Source: Spongilla lacustris (Eukaryota > Porifera > Demospongiae > Spongillida > Spongillidae). Taken from it: 64,000 nucleotides of DNA. The position numbers and the translations under genes were made by a program. Below are positions 51,263 through 63,540 of this stretch, in pieces. Position 1 is the first letter of the stretch, and each line of letters starts with the position of its first letter. Below the pieces are notes generated by a model, which was given only the letters and a program-made list of their open reading frames with translations, searched no databases and was not told where the DNA came from. The stretch lies in NCBI GenBank assembly GCA_949361645.1, contig OX442433.1:3591720-3655719 (forward strand), given 5' to 3'.

Positions 51263-53235
51263 GCACACTCGAACCTTACAAAAGTGTTTTCCGGAACTGA
51301 TAAGAAATGACTCACTCAAATAAGAGGTTTATTGCACTGCATCTTTCTCATGATTGAAGCGAAATGTTAGCTGAGATGAAGTTAGAAACTTACAACTTCA
51401 TGTAGTTAGCAATACCCACAACAGATTTTATCAGATTTGGAAGCCATAAAGGTTGAAACTCCCATGTAGCTTGTGGTCAGGGTCAGTTGTCATTGTGGCC
51501 AGAAACCACTGAAGCGCCACCAGGCCCCATATCTGACAACGAGCAAGCTAACTCTTGTGTATCTGTTTGGTGCTTCTTTGTGTGTTTAGCATGTGTGTAG
51601 CAATGCATATCTAGTTTTAACTGTTATGTGTACACTTCTGTCTATGTAGTTTTTATCACCATGACCCTACTCCCCCTTCCATTCTCTTCAGTCTGTAATC
51701 CCCTGTGTGATAAAAACATACCCAACTGTATGAACTCCTTGGCACTGACTAAACGTATGTTATGTAAATCCATCATCCATTGCTCACATAAATTAAGAGC
51801 AAGCTCACTCTTTGTTATATTTATATGTGTCTCTGACTCTGTTGGGTGTGTGTATATGTCTGTTTTGGGTGTGTATGTGTCAGTTGGGTGTGTGTATGTG
51901 TCTGTTGGGTGTGAAGTGTGTATGTGTATGTGGGGGTGTATGTGTCTGTTGGGTGTGTGTATGTGTCTGTTGGGTGTGAAATGTGTATGTGGGGGTGTAT
52001 GTGTCCGTTGGGTGTGAAGTGTGTGTGTCTGGGTGTGAAGTGTGTATGTGGGGGTGTGTATGTGTCTGTTGGGTGTGAAGTGTGTGTGTATGTGGGTGTG
52101 TGTATGTGTCTGTTGGGTGTGAAGTGTGTGTGTATGTGGGGGTGTGTATGTGTCTGTTGGGTGTGTGCATGTTTGTTTTAACAGAGCTGCACTTGTAATT
52201 GTACTTACATGTATGCACTTCTTGTGGTTGAACCAGTGACACTATGTTATGTTTCAATTTCAATCCATTTTACAATCCTCCCAGCTTGCATAAAAGTGTG
52301 CCCACTCTTTATGTTGTGGTGTTCATATGTCTGTTAGTGTGTGTCTCTGTGTTGTGTCTGAAGCAAGATTGTTGTACATATCTGGGCTTGTGCATGTGTT
52401 ACATGTACACTTACTGTAAAGTGCGTATACTAAGGGCCCCCTCCGCCCCCACAATAAAATGGCTCGTATCGTTGTAATCATTAATGCTAGTGTGTACCTG
52501 TTCAACATATATGGAAAGAAATAATGCCCTCAAATCAAAAAGTGCAGCAGTGCTCGAGATCACAACAGTACCCTTGTTCAAAACATGAGCCTTTTTTTGG
52601 TAAGGGTGGAGGGTAGAGGGCTTAGTACACATACTGTGGTTACCCCCAAACTTCAAGTTATATATATTCCCTCCTTTGGCACTGAGAAAGATTCATTTTA
52701 AAAATGCTCTTCAATTGCTCACATAAGAGCAAGCCTTTGTGACTTCGCATGTTACAACATTCTCTCTGAGTTCTTAGAAAGTTGATGGTATATAGGATTT
52801 GACGGCAATAGTGGTATCATTTTAATTTACATATTTTCTCTTCCATTCTGTTCAGAGATGCTGTATCATTTTGGAATGCTCTACAACAACAGAATTTGGA
52901 CTGCACGTGCTTTTAGAATGTTTGCTGTTTGAATCAAATTTTTATCATGTTATCTGAGAGAAGGTGCATATCAGCGGGGGTTGGGCTTGGGGGAGGGGTC
53001 GGCTGTTACATGGGATTCCTCCTGGGTCAACCTTGTGACTTTAGGGAGACTGATACGGAAAGAGGCAGATAGGACCCACTCCCCTCCATAGGGTGTATCA
53101 CATACCCGCCCCTGTATCATGTATGAAGCCAGGGGAGTCGGTCTGGTACCCAGCCAAACCCTTGCTATGTATGATGCAAGGGTTCTGAAGTAGTCTGAGA
53201 TGTGATATGGGATAGTCGAACGTGCCAGCAAGCGT
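51263..53235. other. Element X interior, TG minisatellite, no gene
   Basis: A TGTGTCTGTTGGGTGTG minisatellite fills about 51840-52165. Around it are decayed phrases (AAGAGCAAGC, TATATAGGATTTGA) shared with 37.2 kb and 4.7 kb. I see no gene. Confidence 0.55.
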
Positions 53236-54895
53236 GTACACTATTACAAGACATGATTTATAGCCACTCTACCCCCCAAGACATGATTTATACACACACC
53301 CTAGGATGGTGATGTAGCCACACTACCCCCCCAAGACATGATTAATACACACCCCCTATAGGACGGGGATGTAGTCATTGTACCCCCCCAAGACAAGATT
53401 TATACACACAACCTAGGACAGTGATGTAGCCACTACCGAGTCAAGACATGATTTATAAATTTATGATTAGTAGTAGTAGTTTTAGGAATATGTTCTATGT
53501 CACCTGCATACAATATTGCAGTTGGAGGAATTTCTTCACCACGGTTTTGAACAATAAGTTTTACCAAATTATGTTTAGGAATTTTTCTAGAAGGTATATG
53601 GTTCTTCCTACACATGTCTTCCAAATTGGCTTTATTGTTAAGTTTGTATAATGTGTGTTCTTTCCATGTCTCACGTTGTTGATCATTGTCAACCCCCCCA
53701 AGACACTTTTTATAGACACCCCCTAGGACAGTGACATAGTCACCCTACACCCCCCAAGACATTTTTTATAGACACCCCCTAGGACAGTGACATAGCCACT
53801 CTACCCTCCCCAAGACATTATTTATACACACCCCCTAGGACGTTGACATAGCCACTCAACCCCCCCCCAAGACACTTTTTGTAGACACCCCCTAGGACAG
53901 TGACATAGCCACCCTACTCCCCCAAGACATTTTTTATAGACACCCCCTAGGACAGTGACATAGCCACTCAACCCCCCCCCCCCAAGACACTTTTTGTAGA
54001 CACCCCCTAGGACAGTGACATAGCCACCCTACCCCCCCAAGACATTTTTTATAGACACCCCCTAGGACAGTGACATAGCCACTCAACCTCCCCAAGACAC
54101 TTTTTGTAGACACCCCCTAGGACAGACACATAGCCACTCTACCCCCCCAAGACACTTTTTGTAGACACCCCCTAGGACAGTGACATAGCCACCCTACCCC
54201 CCCAAGACACTTTTTTTTAGATACCCCCTAGGACAGTGACATAGCCAATCAACCCCCCCCCCCCCCCCAGACACTTTTTTTAGACACCCCCTAGGACAAT
54301 GTCATATAGCCCCCCAAGACATTTTTTATACACACCCCCTAGGACAGTGACGGCATAGCCACTCTACCCCCCAAGACAATATTTATACACACACCCTAGG
54401 ACGTTGACATAGCCACTCAACCCCCCCAAGACACTTTTTGTAGACACCCCCTAGGACAGTGTCATATAGCCACTCTACCCCCCCCCCCCCCCAAGACAAT
54501 ATTTATACACACCCCCTAGGACAGTGACATAGCCACTCAACCCCTCCAAGACACTTTTTTTTAGACACCCCCTAGGACAGTCACATAGCCACTCTACCCC
54601 CCCCCCCCCCAAGACATTTTTATAGACACCCCCTAGGACAGTCCCCCCCCCCCCCCCCAAGACATTATTATTTATACACACATGTAACACCATAATAAAG
54701 TGATGTTGCCACATTACCCCCCCAAGAACGATAATTATCCAACATGATATGTACACAACCCCTAGGACAGTGATGTAGGATGTAGCCACACTACGCCCCC
54801 CCCCCCCCCCCCCAAGACATGAGATTTTATGCTATGATGCCCCCCCCCCCCCCCCCCCCAGGACAATTTTCAAAAATCCCCCCCAGGACACAAAT
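53236..54895. repeat. C-rich minisatellite, right array of element X
   Basis: Head-to-tail units of roughly 57-60 bp: C run, AAGACACTTTTTGTAGACAC, CCCCTAGGACAGTGACATAG, CCACTC. It is interrupted at about 53455-53690 by an unrelated AT-rich block. It shares the C-run/AGGACA/TTTATA design with the left array and is C-rich on the same strand, although the element ends are inverted. Confidence 0.95.
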
Positions 54896-54960
54896 TTTAT
54901 GTCATCAGTAGGGGTGTATACTTATTAACTGGAATAGCCCATTGAAAAGGGGGAGTCTTA

Positions 54961-55304
54961 CCTTTCTGAAACGTCGCTTGCTCGACGGGATGCTCCAACT
55001 TCATCTACTTCGCGCATTTCGTCATTGTAACTGGTGCTGCTTTCATCGGAGGAAGTATTGGAGCTGCAGGAGTCTTCTTCCTCTTGTGAAACAGCCCTGA
55101 TGGACGTTGAAGGGGGCGTAATTAAATGCCTTTGTTCCAGCTCCAACGTTCTAGCTGAAAAACGCTCCAAAACACCACCATTCAGCTTTACAATCCATTT
55201 TCGTGCCCGTCCTACCCTTCCGACGCTTGCACGACTCCTTTTTGTGTGGAAAACTTGCCTCTCAAAACCCGCACTTCGCTACCAACTTTTATGCCCTTCG
55301 CCAT
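54961..55304 (-). pseudogene. PGBD element, transposase first exon (KOW-like)
   Basis: From ATG 55304 the frame reads GIKVGSEVRVLRGKFSTQKG, a KOW/Tudor-like small barrel motif. It then shifts by one base in a G run (near 55215) to RARKWIVKLNGGVLERFSA and an acidic/Ser-rich linker (EEEDSCSSNTSSDESSTS), ending GAAAG|GTAAGA. Element X begins 20 bp beyond the donor. Strand, order and common element ends link it to the transposase block at 26085-27890, now 27 kb away. Confidence 0.6.
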
Positions 55305-55503
55305 TGAAAGCATGCACGCGACGATTTGGTTAGGAAATGAGAATGAAATAACTTTTAATAGAAAGAGCAATGTTTCAGCTTTGCATAGTATCAATTTGCA
55401 ATTTTTTATATCACGAAAAAGTACCTTAGCATTATACAAAAGAACGCCTACAGGTAGGCTTAAATTGCGTTTTTCGCCTACATGTAGGCGCGTGATCGAT
55501 CTA

Positions 55504-56240
55504 TCATTAAGCTCCACCAATCCCTCTTGCCCCGCCTTTATGCCTGGATGTGTGATTGTTCCTCTAACAAACCCTTTTGACCTTGCAGAAATCTGTACTG
55601 TCTCTGAGACAGAAACAACTGCCACAATATCACTGACAGGCTTTTTTGTTTCATGAAGTTGCAAGTAGGCGGATCCCGATGTTAGTGATAATGAATTCTT
55701 CACACAATCAATTACCGGTGCTTAGCCAAAAAGTCCATGCCCAATAAACAGTCAACAGTAAGTTTCTTTACCACAATAAAAGAATGATTTGAACAGAATG
55801 TATCCAGTGTGATTTCAATGTTCACACGACTAACTACGTCCAGTGGGCTTCCATTTGCACCGATCGCAATAGGCGCCACGTTGCTAATTTCGGCACGGAT
55901 ATGCTAGAGGGTAGAACGCCATAGGTCACTACCGATACTGCTGCCCCTGAGTCAATCAAAAAGCCCAAGGGTCGACCTGCTAACATCCCTTGTACTTGTA
56001 GGGTAGTGAAATTAACCCCACATACCTTCAATGACGTCCTATCGCTCCTCTCTTCTTCTCGATCCGAGACGACTCCACGCGTCTCTTTACCATAAGAGCA
56101 GTTTCGACGTATGTGTCCCTCCTTGCCACATCTGTAGCAACGGCGACGTGGACGCGTATCGTTCACCTGCTTCTCTCCAAAACGTGCCTCCAGCCTGCTC
56201 CAACCTTTTAAGCACCTGCAGGGCCGTCGAGAGCTGGCAC
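55504..56240 (-). pseudogene. Ty3/gypsy element 1, zinc knuckle and protease
   Basis: Minus-strand frame 56166-55834 begins with a CCHC zinc knuckle (CYRCGKEGHIRRNC) followed by an aspartic-protease motif (FLIDSGAAVSVV). After a frame change the region at about 55703-55505 carries the protease-to-RT connector (SETVQISARSKGFVRG, then GQEGLVEL). The sequence stops at the PGBD insertion border (55500); its continuation is at 25883 downward. The gag part upstream of the zinc knuckle is mostly lost. Confidence 0.8.
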
Positions 56241-58996
56241 GGGCCCCAGGGCTATATACAGGTGGGACAACTCAAGAGTATTCCGTCACGCGTCCTTCTT
56301 TGCACTTTCCTGTATCTCTTCTCCCGTTCACAGCCAAAGGCAACTGCCTAGACCATTTTGTTGGGCGTTGGAAATCAATTATGTGTCTAAGAAATATTCA
56401 GTGGAGGCGTTAAAACAAAAAAGTTACGCTGTTTCTTGTTTTCTGAATAATGCTAATTAGTGATTCAAAGTGAATGTCCTTACAATCAGAGCAATACTGC
56501 TGCCTCCGTAAGGTATTGCTTTAAACTTCAGACAATATAGCATTGAATGAAACTTTCAAAATGTTTTGGCTGTGAACAGCTAAAAAGTTATAAAGGTTTA
56601 AATTGTGTAAATAATGAGACACTCCCGCATTATCTGATTAGGCCGCTTGACCGCAAATGATTCAAGCGGCTTTTGTTTATTTCGTGCACAAATTGAGAGC
56701 AATAGTGGTGTCAGTGCGCTGCACAATGCTATTACAGGCTCCCAGTTGCTATGCAGAGTACTAAGGGTATCTGAAAATGTAACTCGTCGTCAGTCGAGTC
56801 TGCAAACAATGGGACGAGGCGTGGCGCTGCTGTAACTGATGATGGGTACATCGTTGTCGTTTCTGCATGAGAATGAAGCGGAGCAGCGAAGAATGTGTTG
56901 TGTTTACGAGACGTGCAGAATGGATGAAGGAGATCTAGAAACCGGCTGAGGAAGATTTGTTACGTACGTGATGGTCTGCAGCCATCATGCCTTATAGCCC
57001 ATCTATAGATAGTGTAGTGCATATGAGTTACAGGATTCTGATGACGACTACACAACCGGTGAGAATGATGAATGATGCAAAAAAAATACTGCAGCCAACT
57101 ATATTCCAGTCATTTAGTTGTTATTTGCGTAAAGATATGAATTCGCCCGATCGCACCACGCGCATGACTCGCGCGCGTCCTAATTTTAAAAGCAATGCTG
57201 TCTAATTAATTTTCAATGTCATATATATTACTAACTAAAAGCACAATCTTTTGGCAATTTATGACAGTTGTTTTCACATCCTTCCTCACAAAGGAACTTC
57301 ATTTTTTCTACATGAAAGTTCCTTCGATTATGAAAACGAATCGCCTCTAGGTCGAGGGGTTATCATTCGCCATTACTCACTGACCTCATGTCATCCTGCT
57401 TCAAAATTCGTTGTGCAAATAGAGCAGTCATGTAGGTGTGTACCTTTTGTTTTCGTTGTGCCATCAGCTTAATTGGAGATTTAATACAGCTTGTTACGCG
57501 ACATCTACTTTACGCGGGGTTTTACCGCGAAATTAGGAAAATCAATAACCAACGACAACTAAAAAACGGAACATTGTAAATTGTTTCCAATTGTGTCTGC
57601 ATTGTCTTCGAGCTTCACCTAGTATATATGTATCAAAAAAATTGGAACCAGCATTATCGTTCCGTGCTTACCGAGGCGGACACGTTTAGGAACACTCTTG
57701 AGTTGTCCCACCTGTAGCCCTTCCGGGCCCCATTAAGGCCACTTAGAATTGCAAAGTTGGTTCCCGTCCGGTCCACACACTGGAGATGATGTGGGCGGGC
57801 GGGTCCATTTTCGTCATCATCCAGTACAGGAAGTAATGTCACAATTCATTATATATATACGTGATGTATCTTTTAGCGTCACATGCATGTACATACGTGC
57901 GAATATTATATAGATATACATGTATACCCGGCACATTCATTACCGTCCACGTAAAACACAAGACGTCTCTATACTAGTATTGCAATTGCTTCAATTCAAA
58001 GTGGCCTTACATGTAAATCAGAATTACGGAACCATCGACAGAGTACAGCTTTTTTGGTGATATACTTAAAGGAAATGGTTGGAGACATGCTGCTTTATAT
58101 CATAAGGACTGCTACTTACAAGCACATCATATAATCCTCGAAGGGGCAGTTTTTCATCTCAGTTCTAACATATACATATACATGTACATGTACATGTACA
58201 TGTATACATGTATAATTCCAAGATAATATCGACAATTAGAGTCAAAGATGGAACTACTTACAAGAGTTTTTTCGTTTCTAGCCATTACACTCAACTTTCA
58301 CTTTCAATTAACTTTCAAAAATGGGGGAAAATTCATTACTATTCGAATAAATAGAATAATGAACAGATTAGTATTTTATCCAACTATTAGGATGGGTGCG
58401 GTAAAACACCATACAGGTCACTTTCGCGTTACAAGTTGTTAGTTCATGTAGCGAAAAGTAAAACACTTGCTGCGTGCCGGTATGATTATATAACATTATT
58501 AACCTACAGGCATATGTTACGCGCAAAGCATGGATTTGCGCAATCCAGGGATTGCATGTCCTGTGCAAACCCTGGATCCTTAATTGGTTTGTAGTACAAC
58601 CCATGGATTGGCCGCGCAATCCTGGGATTGCATGCTTGTGCACAAAGTATAAATCAGGACAATCGTGGGGGAACATGCGTTTGCAGTAATTAAAAAAAGC
58701 CCTACCTTCAAATACTATTGTTCTCTTCATTGATGAGACAAGCACAGTGAACTGCACCATGCATATACATGTATAATTTAGAACACTTGAAAGTGAGGTA
58801 AGGTTCATCACGTCTTAATGAGCAGTCCTTCGTGTCTCCTGTTGCTTGGCGAGCCTCCAATAATGCCACCAAATATGAAATACATTTTCCCTGCATGAGA
58901 AATCACTTTTTCCGCCTCATCATCACCAGTTTCAGCAGAAATATATACATGTATGGAGACAAATTGTTACACCAAGATTTTCATTGGCCTTGCAAG
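56241..58996. other. Intergenic with an inverted duplication, no gene
   Basis: ACAGGTGGGACAACTCAAGA near 56259 is repeated in inverse near 57694 with similar flanks, so a short Ty3-adjacent segment exists in both orientations about 1.4 kb apart. GGATTGCATG-type short repeats lie at 58530-58640. No gene supported; the minus-strand frame at 57654-57842 is unassigned. Confidence 0.45.
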
Positions 58997-59134
58997 TGTA
59001 ACGGTTATTGGAAACTATATATAATTGCTATGTGCGCATGCGTATGATTACATATATATTTGTCTGTAGTGAGTAATTCGTGTCAGTCTTTGTAACCTTG
59101 CTGCTATGTAAATGCAATGGATGAGGCCGCCACA
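58997..59134 (+). mobile_element. Ty3/gypsy element 2, candidate 5' LTR
   Basis: Starts TGTAACGGTTATTGG, contains a CTATATATAATTG box, and ends GCCGCCACA two bases before a primer-binding-site-like sequence, TGGTGTCAGGAGTGGGAT (59137-59154). The TG start, CA end and adjacent binding site fit a short LTR (138 bp). The partner LTR is absent from the window. Confidence 0.5.
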
Positions 59135-59136
59135 AA

Positions 59137-61311
59137 TGGTGTCAGGAGTGGGATCACGTCCCTGGGTAGTGAGGACGTGCAAAATCGTCCCACAGGGGGC
59201 GAGGTCACTCCTCGCGCGGTCCGAATGAGTTTGCGGCCACCGGCACGATTCACGGAGAAAACTGACTTCGCGCTGTGGATAAGAAGGTTCGAAAGGTATG
59301 TGGTCGAGGCAAAAATACCAGAGGAGAAGAGGACTGGCGAGCTGTTTCCATTGTTGGAGGACGAGCCTTTTCGGGTAGTGGTGCAACAGGGACTCGTTGA
59401 CTCTACCGACTACGACGAAGTCGTACAGTGCCTGCGTCGGCAGTATGACCCAGAAGGTAATGAATTGGAGTTTCACTGCAGGTTTCAACAGCGGGTGCAG
59501 TCGTCTGGTGAGAAACTGACGGAGTTTGTAGGCGCCCTGCGGTTTCTCGCGGACAAAGCCTACCCTCAGTGGTCCGGGGGACAGCGACTAGAAGTGGTGA
59601 GACGTCAATTTATTCAGGGTTTACGTTCCTCGTCCATGCAGATGAAGCTCATGCGGGAGAACCCTGAGTCCTTGGACGAGGCAGTGCGGTTAGCTTGTCA
59701 GTGGGAGACGATTGAAGCTGCTCAAAGGACATTTCAGAAGGAACGGGCAACTGTCGCCGAGGCGTTGGAACCTAGTGAAAGGGACAGGAGCACGGCGGCT
59801 GCTGCGCATAAAGTGAGTGTGTCGTCTGGTCGAAGAGCAGAGGACATAGCCAAGCAACTTGAAGAGTCCGAGATGGAAATAAGACGGCTCTCGGAGTTGA
59901 CTGAGAGATTGAGGAGGAAACTAGGTGAAACCCAACCGTTCCGGGGACAAGAAAGGAGGAGAATTGTGTGCTGGGCATGTGGGCAGGCGGGACATACGAA
60001 ACGATTCTGTCCACGGCGAAAGAAACAGTCTAGTCCCGCGGGAACGGCAGCTGTAAGTTCTTCTTTAATAGTTAACGGGTGTATTTCCGGTCGCAAGACC
60101 CGAATGTTGGTGGATACGGGTTCTGGGGTGACGTTGATTGGAGAGAAGGTGTGGAGGGAACTGGGCTCGTCTTCAAATGGAAGTGCTCCACTGGAAGAAC
60201 CTACTAGGGCGGTGGTGGTAGCTAATGGTGAAACACTTGATGTATTGGGACAGGTGGAATTGGATGTGGTGTTAGGGGGATTGGTTAAAAAGCATATGGT
60301 GTTAGTGGCTAGACAGCTCACCCATGACTGTCTCTTGGGTGCTGACTTTCTGTGTCAGCACAATTGCATAATTGACCTACATAATCGGGTATTGTTAGCT
60401 GGCGACCAGTCTGTAACAATGTGTGCATCAGAATGCAACAATGGGAGTCAGGTACAGTTGTGTTTTGTGAGCATGTCGGAGACCATTGTAATTCCTGCTT
60501 CGTGCCGCATGCGGTTACCTGTGACGGTACACAGAGGAAACACCACCATGTCATCAGATGTCATCATGGAGCCACTGATGAAATTTAATGACCAGCATTC
60601 CTTGTTGGTTGCCCACTCACTGATGAAGGCCAACTCGGATCACATGATGGTCGAAATCCTTAATCTCAATCCAGCCCCGGTGACAGTGCATAAGGACGAG
60701 AAGGTCGGGGTCTTGAAACCTGTGGCTGAAGTCTGTGAATGGCGGGAGGCCAGAAAAAACGCAGTCAATCACCCTTCGACTTTGAAAAACCAAGACATGA
60801 CGTGGGCAGAGAAGATGCTTGCTGGGGCACACGACTTGTCTGCAGCCCAGAAGGATGCCGCTATGCACCTGTTAATGGAGTTCGAGAACATTTTTGCCAA
60901 AAACGATGACGACTTTGGTCGGACGAGCTTGGTGTACCATGGAATAGACACAGAGGGAGCTAGCCCAATACGCCAGCAACCACGTAGACTTCCTTACCAT
61001 CGGAGGGATGAAGTCCGTAAGTTACTCGATTCCATGTTGACTCGGGGAGTCATCGAGCCTAGTAGCAGTCCGTGCAGTGGGCGGCGCCTATCGTGCTTGC
61101 TAAGAAGCGAGATGGGTCAACTAGATTTTGTGTTGATTTCCGTAGGCTTAATGACGTGACACGCAAGGACGCACAGCCCTTGCCCAGGATCGACGATACT
61201 CTGGATGCTCTTGGACGCGCCTGCTATTTTTCTACGTTGGACTTAGCGTCTGGCTATTGGCAAGTAGAGGTTAAGCCTGGCTCAGCGGAGTTAAGGACAG
61301 GGCCCAATTAA
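59137..61311 (+). pseudogene. Ty3/gypsy element 2, gag to partial RT
   Basis: Long open frame. The gag-like part runs from the likely start ATG at 59226 (upstream codons read through the primer-binding site), with a gag helix region (KTDFALWIRRFERYVVEAKI and LRRQYDPEGNELEF) and a coiled coil. It continues with a CCHC knuckle (CWACGQAGHTKRFC), aspartic protease (MLVDTGSGVTLIG and CLLGADFLC), connector and the RT start (RRLPYHRRDEVRKLLDSML). A frameshift near 61068-61078 moves the RT into the next frame ([20 protein letters not shown] to [15 protein letters not shown]), which stops at 61311. The RT active site, RNase H and integrase are missing, so the copy is truncated. Confidence 0.85.
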
Positions 61312-62170
61312 TTTTACTATTAATTGATACGGCAAGATGGACGGTTTTTAACAATTTACTCCTCTCCTTTTATTTGTTTCTCTCACAGGCATGTAGTATG
61401 GTAAGACTCAGAATTCATAGTAGAATGCAATGGAAAGCTTGCTTTTTCCCCCTGTTCAATTGGATCTTGAGTGGCAATGAACTGAACGTTAACTGCGCAG
61501 TGTCTTTAGAAAAGAAGGGACAATATGCCGAACCTACTTCCTCAACATTTGGGCTTCATTTTGTCCATGCAAATACAGTGTACCGTGTGCTTTGAAAATA
61601 TCTGTTTCGGAACTCTTGTAGCATTTTGTGTGAAAAGATATACACTGATATGCATGCCATTGTGTAGCGCTCTGTGTAGGAATATTTATCAGCATTGGTA
61701 AATACAGGGGTACTGCCTCCCGAAGGTGAAAACTGTATAGTAAAACCATTTGCCCAATGGTTTAAGATAAAATAAGACTATGAAACTCACATCTAGGTCT
61801 TCGCTTTTTATAAACCTTTACCACTATCCATTCGATGCGGCCATTTCCAATTACCAAATTGAAATTTATACGCGCGGTGTTTACGTGGGTTACAGCTGCC
61901 GCTACTAACTGCATATCACGATCAGTAAGAACGGATCACCGGTAAGCATCCAGGTATATTAGATATACACACAACAGTGACAGCTGCTAAAAGAATACCT
62001 CTTGATACGAACTACCATAAAAGGCTTTGTTTATTATGTATGCGGTGGTTTCGCTTGTATGAATACCATTTGCCTCTAAACATACAAAACCATACAAGAA
62101 TTTTTTAAAAACGACAAGGTTGAATCAAAAACACATGACATCACATACTCCAATCCCAATATTTGTTTAA
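61312..62170. other. No gene seen
   Basis: Follows the abrupt end of the Ty3 element. The short frames lack similarity to anything I recognise. Confidence 0.5.
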
Positions 62171-63118
62171 CACCGCGTCCGTGAAATTCGAATGTTTTTT
62201 GGTCGAACTCAACTTTTTAAAAATTAGTCGAAACGCCCCAATTGTCTGGAAAAGCATATTTTTTATACAGTTCAACTATCGCCAATACATTTGGCGTTGT
62301 TGTCTGCCTTATATCTATCATGGACACGGACCTGTATGTGTTCAAAGTGACGCGGTTTGATGTTTTTCGGTTACGAAGCGCTGCTGGGGACACTTTTTTT
62401 CTAGACAATTAAGAGCCGCTTTAGATACGATTTTAAATGTCATTTGGTATGAATAGGAGGCCACAATCAATACTGTGTCGGCAGTTAGCTTAGTTCTTGT
62501 ACAAAACTCACTTACAGTTATTCACCTCGTTCGAGGACTTACATAGATCAGTGTAGTTGATTTATATCTGGGTACGAGATGATCAAATAACCGGACGGGA
62601 ACGAACAACTGGAGGAAAAAGGGCGGTGTTTTGTCTCACGTGGTGCATATTTATAGTAACTTATCGTAGTGACGTATTGTAACTCAGACTCGCGTGACGT
62701 CAATAAACACGTAAAAGTACATTACCTATGGCCAAAATTAGGCATTTAGGTCCGGAGACGAGATCCAAAAGAGTTTTATTGCTTGTTTCTACGCTAACAC
62801 GATAGGCTATTGCCAGAATTTGTTCAAGTGCTACCTATCCGATCCAGTTGAGCATGTCTATGTTGTTTTTAAATTCTGAAACCTTGTCAGAAAAAAGTGT
62901 CCTTTTTCCGGTAACAGTCTTACCCTCTCGACTCTAAACAGATGCAGGTCCTCGGCGGAAGTGGTTACAAGGCTGAAAGTAGCTCCAAACATCGTGTAGG
63001 GAGTTGAACTACTAGGTACACCGCTATTTGTGGCTATTGGAACCCTTCCGACTAATTTTCCAAAAAGTGAGTTCGACAAAATAGGCCAAAAAAACATTCG
63101 AATTTCACGGACGCGGTG
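62171..63118. mobile_element. piggyBac-type non-autonomous element, 948 bp
   Basis: CACCGCGTCCGTGAAATTCG at the left and its inverse at the right are flanked by TTAA (62167-62170, 63119-63122). Inverted similarity extends about 60-75 bp. No transposase. An inner segment near 62568 contains the TCTGGGTACGAG motif of the small MITE at 1984. Confidence 0.85.
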
Positions 63119-63122
63119 TTAA

Positions 63123-63540
63123 CACCATTATATGTACATACAGATCAGAATACAAATGCTACCATTTACTCTAAGAGTAAACTGTGGTTTTGCACGAGTT
63201 GGATTGGTTCGGAGTAGTGAAGAGGAATTCAAAAGCACATTTCAAGCACATTTCAAGCACCGCTCAAACTGAAAGACAACTTCTTTCAAAAGAGGTCAGA
63301 TGGGAGGACTTGCAGCAGCTACGAGACCCATGTGAAAGCAATGAGGAGTATGTTCTCCAAGCAGTGGCATCCTCAATCTGGAAAAAGTGAATATGAGATT
63401 AAATTTGCAGTAGACACTTGGAAATCGTTAACCCCACAAGAAAATGAACACCATTCCTTGGAACAATGCAAACAATGTTTCACGCCTAGGTTCATATTTA
63501 AGTACTCATATCACATCTTTGTGACGTACTGTGCCAAAGG
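63123..63540. other. Short frames of unknown status
   Basis: A plus-strand frame at 63184-63390 (68 codons, with WEDLQQLRDPCESNEEYVL) is hydrophilic and gene-like in composition, but has no start, splice or family support. Confidence 0.25.

Larger units (their letters stand above)
27946..54940. mobile_element. Element X: 27-kb inverted-end composite element
   Basis: Left end 27946-27987 and right end 54899-54940 are inverted copies of a 42-bp sequence beginning GGGCTATTCCAGTTAATAAG, differing at one base. ATT flanks both sides (27943-27945 and 54941-54943). Outside lie the two halves of the PGBD gene's first intron. Just inside each end is a long C-rich minisatellite. After removing the CACTA-like (6.2 kb) and IS3EU-like (13.3 kb) insertions, about 7.5 kb remains. 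No transposase of X itself was recognised. A 3-bp duplication with GGG ends would suit the Zator or Harbinger superfamilies; this is inference. Confidence 0.7.
25887..55500. mobile_element. PGBD-type DNA transposon, split by element X
   Basis: Both ends consist of two short palindromes of the form CCTAC-N2-GTAGG: CGCCTACTTGTAGGCG on the left and CGCCTACATGTAGGCG on the right, each followed about 5-16 bp inward by CCTACNNGTAGGCGTTC. Both ends abut Ty3 coding sequence, with CGT on each side (25884-25886, 55501-55503). Inside is a split transposase gene: exon 1 at 54961-55304 and the main exon at 26085-27890. Without element X the transposon is about 2.6 kb. A 3-bp CGT duplication differs from the TTAA of true piggyBac. 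Confidence 0.7.

Noticed and set aside
51880..52263. Thr/His-rich frame resembling a repeat protein
   Set aside because: Translation of the TG-rich minisatellite only.
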